Shown here piece by piece: positions 29,586 to 36,543 of a stretch of 38,701 nt of DNA. The notes below the pieces were generated by a model, which was not told where the DNA came from, searched no databases, and was given only the letters and a program-made list of their open reading frames with translations. This stretch comes from a virus: the IMG/VR virus record IMGVR_UViG_3300043431_000612, positions 1 through 38,701 of that record; one strand, written 5' to 3'. Position 1 is the first letter of the stretch. Each line of letters begins with the position of its first letter. The translations under genes were made by a program, and so were the position numbers.

Positions 29586-30206
29586 TTAAAAGTGAGTGGG
29601 GGTAACTTGTTCTATTGAAATCAATTTTCGTGTTTTTTCCCGAAGCGCGGCTAAGGCTTCGTTCTCTTCTGTCTTAGCAATTTGAGCCTGGTCAATGTCT
29701 TTGATCACCCGCGCATAGAGCCACGCCCTGGCTCTCGCTTCAATCAAATCTTCCGCATCGGTGGTAAAATCATTTGTATCTGCATCGAGGGTCAGTTCAC
29801 TGTATTTTTGTTGGTAAGATACAGTGATGGTATAGACCGCATTTGGAATCAACCACAGATAAAAGTTTTCTTGATAATAGGCATATTCAGAAGGTACCCC
29901 TGTGGCATCACTGCCTTGCTTTTCTTTGATGTACGGATAGGGCTTTAAATACAATGGGAACTCTTTTCCAGAAACCGTTACCTCGACATAATCAATTTCG
30001 GCAATGTCGGTGGGAATGCTGTCGGAGGAGCTATAATTTTTTTGATTGGCGACGGTGTTAAAGGTGGCTATCTTTTCGCTAAACCAAAACCGTTCCTTTT
30101 CATAGTATTCAATGGCACGGTTAATGGCTTTATCAATTTGGGTGCTTAAGTCGCTACGGTCTAAATCATCCGCTATCCGGCTTCGCATCTGGGCGAGAGT
30201 GCTCAT
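29586..30206 (-). CDS. Head-tail adaptor (P22 gp4-like)
   Basis: 206 residues from the ATG at 30206, chosen for AAGGA seven bases upstream; the open frame extends to 30287 without such a site. STLAQMRSRIADDLDRSDLSTQIDKAINRAIEYYEKERFWFSE is the typical helical N terminus of podophage adaptors that attach under the portal; a beta segment and a C-terminal helical arm (EDLIEARARAWLYARVIKDIDQA) follow. It would form the ring between portal and tail hub. Confidence 0.8.
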   Translation of the reverse strand: MSTLAQMRSRIADDLDRSDLSTQIDKAINRAIEYYEKERFWFSEKIATFNTVANQKNYSSSDSIPTDIAEIDYVEVTVSGKEFPLYLKPYPYIKEKQGSDATGVPSEYAYYQENFYLWLIPNAVYTITVSYQQKYSELTLDADTNDFTTDAEDLIEARARAWLYARVIKDIDQAQIAKTEENEALAALREKTRKLISIEQVTPTHF

Positions 30207-30346
30207 AGGTACATCCTTGTAGGTTTTTAAGGCTCTCCAATCCCTTAGAGGGCCCGTTGATAACAAATGATTTGGGTAAGGAATCACTGCCTTCGCTTGT
30301 AGATTGCACGCGCAATAAAAGCTCGTCTGGAAGCTTGAGTAAACCT

Positions 30347-31057
30347 CTATTTTTCACGCACGAGTCCTTTGGCTAATAATTCTTTCGCTATAAATTTTGG
30401 AACAAGCTCCCCATTAATCAAAGCCGAATGCACGGAGTTTCCCATTAATTCCTCCCAAGACAGTGCACTATTTACCGATTGGTGGTATTGATGCCAGTGC
30501 TGTGCATATTCGCATTCCTTTGTTTTAGGAAAGCAAGGGACTCCTTGCGTATAGTGCACCAATTTCGCATTCGGGTTAGGATCATCATAACCCACCAAAT
30601 GATTCCATTCAGGGGGTAATAGTCCTATTTCCTCTTCTTTGGCCCACGCTAATCCATGCAAGTTTTTCGCCACTTCAATATAGCCTGGTGTGAGAATTTT
30701 GCACTTGGCACAATTGAAAAGCATAACGGAAGCGCGTTCAAAATTAAGTCTAGGGTCGCTATTTTTCGCCGCCATCACACAATAGTGCTCATCCGCTAAA
30801 TCAAACAGCTTGGAAATATCATCTTTCAATAGCATGTCGATATCTAAAAATAGTCCCCATCCTTCGTAATTACAAAGGTAAGGCACTAAAAAACGTGTGA
30901 AGGTAAAAGGGGTTAAGCCCATGCGTTTTACAGGGAGCTGCTCAATCACCAAGGGTGTAATAGAGACGGGTTTGGAAGATTTGGTGAAAATAGATTGTTG
31001 AAGTACATTATACGAAATCGGTTGACGGTGGTCGTAACCAATAAATATTTTGAGCAT
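30347..31057 (-). CDS. Glycosyltransferase with GT-A fold (GT8-like)
   Basis: 236 residues. MLKIFIGYDHRQPISYNVLQQSI starts a nucleotide-sugar-binding domain; GLFLDIDMLLKDD contains the metal-binding DxD (72-74); later NFERASVMLFNC and LLPPEWNHLVGY match the acceptor half of GT8-like enzymes. It would transfer a sugar from a nucleotide donor to a glycan or protein. AAGGA lies six bases before the start. It belongs to a sugar-modifying cassette (30347-33173) set among the virion genes. Confidence 0.82.
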   Translation of the reverse strand: MLKIFIGYDHRQPISYNVLQQSIFTKSSKPVSITPLVIEQLPVKRMGLTPFTFTRFLVPYLCNYEGWGLFLDIDMLLKDDISKLFDLADEHYCVMAAKNSDPRLNFERASVMLFNCAKCKILTPGYIEVAKNLHGLAWAKEEEIGLLPPEWNHLVGYDDPNPNAKLVHYTQGVPCFPKTKECEYAQHWHQYHQSVNSALSWEELMGNSVHSALINGELVPKFIAKELLAKGLVREK

Positions 31058-31068
31058 GGAGTGTCCTT

Positions 31069-31281
31069 ATGAATAAAAAACTTAGGTTTAAACTAGAATA
31101 CCTTGAGGTTCTCTCAAAAGAGCTTTGTGAGTTTACACAGAAGATTTTCTTTGAAAAAGACAGGAGTTTGATGACGCCAAACGAAAGGAAGATTCTTGAA
31201 AGCTGTGCTGAAAATACAGCAGACTCCATTTATCGCATGGTCACATCAATCCCTAAGAAAATTGAAAAATTTGATTTATAA
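31069..31281 (+). CDS. Small plus-strand hypothetical protein inside the glycan cassette
   Basis: 70 residues, charged and helical (LRFKLEYLEVLSKELCEFTQKIF), no recognised family. GGAG lies seven bases before the ATG. The 11 bp between this start and the divergent glycosyltransferase start act as a ribosome site in both directions (GGAGTGTCCTT one way, AAGGACACTCC the other), which favours it being real. Its end overlaps the methyltransferase stop by 6 bp. It is the only plus-strand gene in the 21-kb late block. Confidence 0.5.
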   Translation: MNKKLRFKLEYLEVLSKELCEFTQKIFFEKDRSLMTPNERKILESCAENTADSIYRMVTSIPKKIEKFDL

Positions 31282-31782
31282 GGGTGCGACTACAAAGATA
31301 ATTTCATTCTTTTCTTCAGTCAAAGAAATAATTTTAAAGTATTGTTTGATTTTGGTTTCCCACCACGCTTTATTTTCCACAATAAGGTGCGCATTTCGCC
31401 CATCTGGAAGAAACTTGTGGGCCTTTGTCGTGCAAGCTGTAAAAAACCCTGCTTTTTGAGTGAGGCTTTTTAAGTGAAATAATACATCATCCAGGCGCAA
31501 AGGTTCGATGTGCTCTAAAACATCGGTACATACCACAATATCCGAAGGCAACGGCATGGCCGCATGTTTTGCAACCGCAGGATCATATTCATGGATATTA
31601 AAAGGCATGTTTCGCGCCAATGAGCTTTTGCCACATCCATAATCCAGTATATCCATGGTGTCGTATTGTGCAGCCAACTTTAAAATGTCTACCATATGTC
31701 GGAACCCGATGGCCCCATAAAACCGATTGTCGCTGTGGAGATTTTGGTTTAATACTTTGTATTCATCTGAAATAAGTTGCAT
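31276..31782 (-). CDS. SAM-dependent methyltransferase
   Basis: 168 residues. MDILDYGCGKSSLA (43-56) is the SAM-binding motif I; VVCTDVLEHIEPLRLDDVLFHL is the motif found in class I methyltransferases of the small-molecule type. A perfect GGAGGTGAT precedes the ATG. It is short, a bare catalytic domain. With glycosyltransferases on either side it probably methylates a sugar or glycan; DNA methylation is unlikely as no NPPY/DPPY motif is seen. It overlaps the TPR-glycosyltransferase gene by 34 bp. Confidence 0.82.
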   Translation of the reverse strand: MQLISDEYKVLNQNLHSDNRFYGAIGFRHMVDILKLAAQYDTMDILDYGCGKSSLARNMPFNIHEYDPAVAKHAAMPLPSDIVVCTDVLEHIEPLRLDDVLFHLKSLTQKAGFFTACTTKAHKFLPDGRNAHLIVENKAWWETKIKQYFKIISLTEEKNEIIFVVAPL

Positions 31783-33173
31783 ATCACCTCCGTCGCTTTA
31801 TCTATTACAGGCTTCCATTCCACTGCCTTGGTTTGCCAAATATTACTCACGCACCCATACCAAGGCATATCCTGCCCATACACGCCCATTTGCCACATGG
31901 CTTGCTTTGGGGTCAGTTGAAGCGTTGGAACCCCGAGAGCCCCTGCCAAATGCACGACGCTTTGTGGAACGGAAATCACATAATCGAGCGCACTCACAAG
32001 TGCTGCGGTTTCATCATAGTCATCAATTGCGTCTTGCCAGTGGTGAATGGTATGTCCGTGTGTTCTTGAAAAACTTTTAATCTCATCCATTGCGCCTTTG
32101 GTGTATTGCAAGCTAATAAATTCGGCATCCAGCTCATCAAAAAGTGTCAAAAACATCTCCAGTGGAATGATGCGCTGCTTAAGATTGGTTTGCTTGGTGC
32201 CCCCCCTCCAGGATAATCCAATTTTCGGTCTAGGGCCTAAGGCATCTAATTTAAGCTGGTATTTTTCTTTAAGAATTTCATCGGCTTTGAGGTAAGGCGT
32301 GCCTGGGAAATCCGATGTTTTATTGCGATAGAATTTTCCAAGCGAGGCCAAGGGGATGCAAGCATCAATGGCGTGAATTTGTGGCCAAGATATCTCTTTA
32401 TCTTTTCTTGTTCCATAAATAGAAATTGTTGGGAAGGACTGTCTAAAAATTTTATAGAGCCTAGGATGTGCATCAAAAATTACACTGCAGTCCTGCATAA
32501 GGTCTGGAATCATGGAGGCAAACATGATCTCATCACCAATACCCTGCTCCCCATACACCACCACTGTTTTTCCTGTCGCCCCATTCCATTCTGGGGTTTT
32601 TAATGACGTATAGTTACGCATTACTTTTTCTGTGGCTCGAACCCCATTGGAATACCAACGCCAACCTTTCTCATATTCACCTTTCTCCAAAAGAGCAAGT
32701 GAACCATTCCAGAATGCGTCAGGATTATTCGGCACAAGTGTGAGAGCGGATTCAATATAGCGAAGAGCTGTGTCTGGTGTGCCTTGTGCAACATACGTGG
32801 ATCCAAGATTCACCATACAATCAGACATATCTTTATCCGATGCGCCAAGCTGTCGCTGAAGTGTCAGCGCGGTTTCAAAAGCGGCGCGGGCCTCAGTGAT
32901 TAATTCATCTTTTTTATAAGCAAAACCAAGATTAAACCAGGCGTTCCAAGAGCTTTTATCCTTTGAAATAACCAGGCGATATAATTCAATAGCGAGCGCG
33001 TTATATTCTTTTTTCATGCATGCAACGGCAATCATAAACAAAATTTGAGAATTATCTTTATCAATATTGAAGACCGCATTAAAGATATTCAGTGCTTGGT
33101 CTAGGCTTTGCGCGTCATCTTTTTTGACCAAATCCATGGCCAAATCAATTTGTTCTTGAAGGTTAATTTTCAT
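31749..33173 (-). CDS. TPR protein fused to a GT9-like glycosyltransferase
   Basis: 474 residues from the ATG at 33173 (AAGGACG upstream); the frame opens at 33215, inside the terminator hairpin. Residues about 1-165 are tetratricopeptide repeats (SSWNAWFNLGFAYKK, DMSDCMVNLGSTYVAQGTPD, NPDAFWNGSLALLEKGEYEK). The rest (about 180-470) is the glycosyltransferase typical of such fusions: VVVYGEQGIGDEIMFASMIP, then KIGLSWRGG, then LVSALDYVISVPQSVVHLAGALGVP. It may glycosylate a protein or surface glycan. First gene after an intrinsic terminator, so the cassette needs read-through or its own promoter. Confidence 0.85.
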   Translation of the reverse strand: MKINLQEQIDLAMDLVKKDDAQSLDQALNIFNAVFNIDKDNSQILFMIAVACMKKEYNALAIELYRLVISKDKSSWNAWFNLGFAYKKDELITEARAAFETALTLQRQLGASDKDMSDCMVNLGSTYVAQGTPDTALRYIESALTLVPNNPDAFWNGSLALLEKGEYEKGWRWYSNGVRATEKVMRNYTSLKTPEWNGATGKTVVVYGEQGIGDEIMFASMIPDLMQDCSVIFDAHPRLYKIFRQSFPTISIYGTRKDKEISWPQIHAIDACIPLASLGKFYRNKTSDFPGTPYLKADEILKEKYQLKLDALGPRPKIGLSWRGGTKQTNLKQRIIPLEMFLTLFDELDAEFISLQYTKGAMDEIKSFSRTHGHTIHHWQDAIDDYDETAALVSALDYVISVPQSVVHLAGALGVPTLQLTPKQAMWQMGVYGQDMPWYGCVSNIWQTKAVEWKPVIDKATEVICNLFQMNTKY

Positions 33174-33185
33174 TTTCGTCCTTGA

Positions 33186-33225
33186 AAATAAAAAGCCCCT
33201 CCTATGCATGCACACAGGAAGGGCT
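33186..33225 (-). terminator. Intrinsic terminator ahead of the glycan cassette
   Basis: AGCCC-c-TCCT (33194-33203) pairs with AGGA-a-GGGCT (33216-33225) with one mismatch; on the minus strand a T-rich tail follows (33193-33186). It separates the head genes upstream from the glycosyltransferase cassette downstream. Confidence 0.85.
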
Positions 33226-33239
33226 GGGTGTTTTAGAGC

Positions 33240-33656
33240 TTATCTATCCATCGTGTAGCTCACTGAATACGTCAGCTTAAAGCTTGTCGTGCTGGAGGCC
33301 AGCGTTGGAGTTGCTTTTAAGATAGAGTAATTCACTGTTGCGTCATCCGAAAGACTGACCTGGTAGCCTACATTGGCACCTACGGTCATGCGGTTGATAA
33401 CACCCTGCGTGCCTTGAGAACCAAAAGCACTCAATGTGGAATCAATGCCTAAATCCACAGGACAGCTGGTGGCACCGGTCGTATGATGCTCCATAGTGTC
33501 CAGGATGGTTGCTTTATTTGGAATCTTACAAAGAAAAATTGTTTGAGCTGAGGCCTCTAATGCAGAGGATGCATTAAAAGATCCTGTCACTGAAATAACG
33601 CCTCTTTCGTTACTGCGTGGATTCAACGCAAAGGTAGTTGCGGTTAACGTTGCCAT
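33240..33656 (-). CDS. Small head protein, likely decoration
   Basis: 138 residues, rich in serine, threonine and alanine with beta-strand pattern (GVISVTGSFNASSALEASAQTIFLCKIP ... NYSILKATPTLASSTTSFKLTYSVSYTMD). It directly follows the major capsid protein, the usual place for a decoration or head-completion protein. No family recognised. The terminator at 33186-33225 comes just after its stop, so capsid and this protein would be the most abundant end of the head transcript. Confidence 0.65.
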   Translation of the reverse strand: MATLTATTFALNPRSNERGVISVTGSFNASSALEASAQTIFLCKIPNKATILDTMEHHTTGATSCPVDLGIDSTLSAFGSQGTQGVINRMTVGANVGYQVSLSDDATVNYSILKATPTLASSTTSFKLTYSVSYTMDR

Positions 33657-33674
33657 AATAGTTACCTTCCTTGG

Positions 33675-34733
33675 TTAGTTAGGGTGAGCGGCACCACTGG
33701 TTGAAATGACAATAGTTCCAAAGTCGGCACTATTAAAGACCGCCTTCTTCGCTCCCCAAATCAGACCCGCAGAAACACCCAACTGATTGCCATAATCAAA
33801 CATTTTTTCAACCCAATTCATGGACGTTTCACTGTTGTAGTCTTGGCCAAAGCCAACGACCCCAGCTTGCGCCCCACAGAAGATGGCACGATAGGTTCCG
33901 GCCACCGATCCCGCAGGCACACGGGTAGATTCATGAATCACCGTGTTGTTGTACATCCCTAAGGCCCCTTTAAAAATAGGAGAATCAGAGGCCTTCATAC
34001 CGGCCATCGCAGCTTTTTGGATATCGAGCCATTGACCCGTAGACGTACTGGTACGAAGGTCATAGACCTGGTATGGGTGAACAAACACAACATACAAATC
34101 CTCCCCATCTACACGCACAGGGCGTATCGTTGGGGTCGCTGTGGTTGCTTTTTCGCGTGCGGCATCGATGTAGGTGAGAATCATCTTGTTAGATGCGGAA
34201 GCAGACGCCACCTGCGTTTCATTGGAGTTTCCACCCGCATAGATAATGTTTCCACTACTAGGAGCGATAGTGGCGTTGTGGCCGGTAAATCGCGTGTCAG
34301 ACTGTGCAGTATTTCCAGCCAATTGATTAAACAAAGCGGTGTCAATACGCCCTGCAAACCAATCCTGTAGACCCGCACGAGCCTCTTCACGCACCGAAAA
34401 TGGCACACGTTGCTCACTCATTTTTCCGTCAGATTTGACTGCGTTTCTAAGTTGATTGATATAGAGTGCATCCGTGTAGATGGAAAGTGCTTCTTCGTTT
34501 CCCTCTAAAGTCGCATCGCCTTCTACACCATTCCCCGCCAATTGCATCCGAAGGCCGAAGGTGACCTTGTCGCCAGGGCCTTTAGACATTTCGTTTTTGA
34601 TTTGGATAATAGAATCGGTTCCCTTACCCATAAATTTCGCCAGCCAAGTTTGTTTTAAAGCTTCTTGAAAAAGCTTTGCAGACCATAGCTTAACTGCCAT
34701 AGGGTGATTCACCCCATACTGTGAAGTTGCCAT
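33675..34733 (-). CDS. Major capsid protein, N4-gp56 family
   Basis: 352 residues from the ATG at 34733, where GGAG lies six bases upstream (an in-frame start four codons earlier has none). MATSQYGVNHPMAVKLWSAKLFQEALKQTWLAKFMGKGTDSIIQ and the following LRMQLAGNGVEGDATLEGNEEAL are characteristic of the N4-gp56 major capsid family (HK97 fold). Many copies form the icosahedral shell. A scaffold gene and a small basic gene lie upstream. The 206-bp leader contains three copies of an imperfect repeat. Confidence 0.9.
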   Translation of the reverse strand: MATSQYGVNHPMAVKLWSAKLFQEALKQTWLAKFMGKGTDSIIQIKNEMSKGPGDKVTFGLRMQLAGNGVEGDATLEGNEEALSIYTDALYINQLRNAVKSDGKMSEQRVPFSVREEARAGLQDWFAGRIDTALFNQLAGNTAQSDTRFTGHNATIAPSSGNIIYAGGNSNETQVASASASNKMILTYIDAAREKATTATPTIRPVRVDGEDLYVVFVHPYQVYDLRTSTSTGQWLDIQKAAMAGMKASDSPIFKGALGMYNNTVIHESTRVPAGSVAGTYRAIFCGAQAGVVGFGQDYNSETSMNWVEKMFDYGNQLGVSAGLIWGAKKAVFNSADFGTIVISTSGAAHPN

Positions 34734-34794
34734 TTTTCGCTCCATGAAAATTGTGAAAGATACAAAGTCGCTACTTGTTTTCTATGACGTCGAA

Positions 34795-34902
34795 AACGTA
34801 CGAACTTGTGCCTTTAACGTTGGCAACCCACGAGCACCCTATAACGCAAGGGCGGGGCGAGTATTGTTTTTCGTGTCAACTCACGAGAACTCTTTAACGC
34901 AA
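34795..34902 (-). repeat. Imperfect repeats in the capsid gene leader
   Basis: Read on the minus strand, GCGTTAAAGAGTTCTCGTGA (34902-34878 region) and GCGTTATAGGGTGCTCGTGG (34849-34825 region) match at most positions; a third, more diverged copy (ACGTTAAAGGCACAAGTTCG) lies at 34821-34795. The gaps are about 53 and 27 bp. Possible RNA structure or protein-binding elements tuning capsid expression. Confidence 0.7.
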
Positions 34903-34939
34903 AGAGAAGCGGATGTCGTCTAGTTTAGCTGAGAAAATA

Positions 34940-35086
34940 TTATTTTCCTTTTTTATGAACCATCGTGGTTCCCCCCTTCCTAGAAGGCATCGGTGTAGGC
35001 TTAATACCTTTTGGGGCCATCACTGTTGTGGAAGTATCCTTTTTAAGCGTGGCAGCCTTAGTGTTTTTTCCTAACTTTCCTTTCAT
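34940..35086 (-). CDS. 48-residue basic protein between scaffold and capsid genes
   Basis: MKGKLGKNTKAATLKKDTST..., ending GGTTMVHKKGK, read by hand; AAGGA lies six bases before the ATG at 35086. About a quarter of residues are lysine or arginine and two thirds are polar, so it is likely disordered and nucleic-acid- or scaffold-binding. Small basic genes at this site occur in related podophages, but I recognise no family. It is spaced nine bases from the scaffold stop, in the same operon. Confidence 0.65.
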   Translation of the reverse strand: MKGKLGKNTKAATLKKDTSTTVMAPKGIKPTPMPSRKGGTTMVHKKGK

Positions 35087-35095
35087 AATGATTCC

Positions 35096-35980
35096 TTATT
35101 GCATAGAGCGAGTAATTTTATCCCACTGTGTTTTGACGACCTCGTCAAACTCCTCTCGATCTAAGTTTGCGAGACTTTCTAAGCTGAATCCCTTGGAAGA
35201 TTTTCCACTGGCATTGCTTAAAGACTTTCCGGCTTGTACTACTTTGGCCACCTGCTCTAGTTTATTTCCACCTTGCTTGGGGGTATACCCTCGTGCTTTT
35301 GCCAAAGCATATATTCTTTCAGCAGGATTCACACCGGCCTGAAATGCTGTGGCAGCGATGCCAAGCTCATCGTCAATGAGAAGCTGCTTGGCTTGCTCAT
35401 CGGTGTATCCTGCTATTTTGTGCTCATTGATTTGAGACCCCACGAGAAATTGATATGCCTCTGAAAAATCAGGATTATTTTTTGAAAATTGGCGTGCGCT
35501 TTCAGCATATTGGTTGATGAAAGCATCTCGACGACTTTGGAACTCTGCTTGTTGTTGCTTTTGGTATTCATTCTGGTAAAGCTGCTGAACAGCCTGTTCA
35601 TGCTGTTGGGTTTTGTGGTGAAGTGCTGCCAGGGGGTCTTCATCAAAAGAAGGGGCTCGATAAGCGGGGGTCTGCGCGTCCACGAAGCGTTGAAATGCTT
35701 CTTCCATCTTTTGTGTTTTTTCTAAAAGAATCTGCTTATCGCGTTGGATCTCTTTTCGTAGGTTTCTCTCCTCGCTTAAGGCAGCTTTCAAATTTCGGTC
35801 AATTTCAGCCTCACGCGACTCTTTTTCTTCAGGTGGCTCTTGGTGGGTAGCCTCACCGCCCTCATCATCCTGAGAGGGTTCTAATGGGGCCTCCACGGGC
35901 ATCTCGCCGCCTGTTTCAAAAAATTTATCCACCGCCTCATGATCGAGATTAGATTCTACTGGTAACGCATCCTGCGTCAT
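35096..35980 (-). CDS. Scaffolding protein
   Basis: 294 residues from the ATG at 35980 (AGGAG seven bases upstream; a GTG two codons earlier is too close). Acidic, disordered N terminus (residues 1-55, DDEGGEATHQEPPEEKESRE), a long coiled coil (55-160; LSEERNLRKEIQRDKQILLEKTQKMEEAFQ, later QQLYQNEYQKQQQAEFQ), and a basic C terminus (SNASGKSSKGFS then DKITRSMQ), the usual plan of P22-type scaffolds. Position between portal and major capsid genes agrees. Confidence 0.82.
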   Translation of the reverse strand: MTQDALPVESNLDHEAVDKFFETGGEMPVEAPLEPSQDDEGGEATHQEPPEEKESREAEIDRNLKAALSEERNLRKEIQRDKQILLEKTQKMEEAFQRFVDAQTPAYRAPSFDEDPLAALHHKTQQHEQAVQQLYQNEYQKQQQAEFQSRRDAFINQYAESARQFSKNNPDFSEAYQFLVGSQINEHKIAGYTDEQAKQLLIDDELGIAATAFQAGVNPAERIYALAKARGYTPKQGGNKLEQVAKVVQAGKSLSNASGKSSKGFSLESLANLDREEFDEVVKTQWDKITRSMQ

Positions 35981-36010
35981 AGTCACACTCCTTGTGTTTA
36001 CTAAAAATTC

Positions 36011-36054
36011 TTTATTAAGAAAAATCCTTAATAAAAGAAAGTCTACTTTCTTTT
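36011..36054 (-). terminator. Two tandem hairpins between small head gene and scaffold
   Basis: AAAAGAAAGT-ct-ACTTTCTTTT (36033-36054) and TTTATTAAG/CTTAATAAA (36011-36035) are perfect but share bases, so only one forms at a time. T-rich stretches follow each on the minus strand. Probably a weak terminator or mRNA-processing site; AU-rich stems make full termination uncertain. Confidence 0.5.
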
Positions 36055-36307
36055 ATTTCTTTCCTTTTGTGCCTGCTATTTTGAGCTCTGATTTCCACTC
36101 TAAAAAACAGATGATTTCATAGTTTTTCCCTTTATTATATTCTGCCAGCAACTGTTTTGTTTTTCCCCAATGCGTACCTAGGCAAAATTGATGGAAGCCT
36201 TCTTTAGACTTCCATTGTGCAATAAAAGGATCTTTCAAAAAGTCATTAATAGAGATGGAACCATCATAGACAAGGGTGGGAATATAGCGTTCGTTTGTAG
36301 CGTGCAT
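36053..36307 (-). CDS. Hypothetical protein between portal and scaffold
   Basis: 84 residues; AGAGG lies five bases before the ATG at 36307. Mixed alpha/beta with many aromatic residues (IAQWKSKEGFHQFCLGTHWGKTKQLL, YEIICFLEWKSEL), no membrane segment, no family recognised. The ribosome site lies inside a possible stem (AAAACCT/AGGTTTT, 36309-36341), so translation may be limited. Confidence 0.55.
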   Translation of the reverse strand: MHATNERYIPTLVYDGSISINDFLKDPFIAQWKSKEGFHQFCLGTHWGKTKQLLAEYNKGKNYEIICFLEWKSELKIAGTKGKK

Positions 36308-36372
36308 AAAAACCTCTTTTATTGTTATTAAACAAGGTTTTATTATGATCTCTTTTTAGGAAGATGCAAGCC

Positions 36373-36540
36373 TTAATACTGAACCCCATGCCTCGTCTTA
36401 TAAGGGATATAGTTTGCTTGATTCACAATTGCATTCTTCATGTTCTGATTACGATATTCATACCATGAATGAAGGCACTTTTTAAGTTTTACTATATAAA
36501 AAACAAAAAGAATTAATAAAATAAAAGTAAGGTTATCCAT
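36373..36540 (-). CDS. 55-residue membrane protein behind portal gene
   Basis: MDNLTFILLILFVFYIVKLKKCLHSWYEYR..., ending KTRHGVQY, read by hand. GGAG lies eight bases before the ATG at 36540 and within the last codons of the portal gene (stop at 36544). One N-terminal membrane helix (about 4-18) with a basic cytoplasmic tail. No family recognised. A membrane protein in this position is unusual among head genes and may be an accessory host-interaction gene. Confidence 0.6.
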   Translation of the reverse strand: MDNLTFILLILFVFYIVKLKKCLHSWYEYRNQNMKNAIVNQANYIPYKTRHGVQY

Positions 36541-36543
36541 TTT

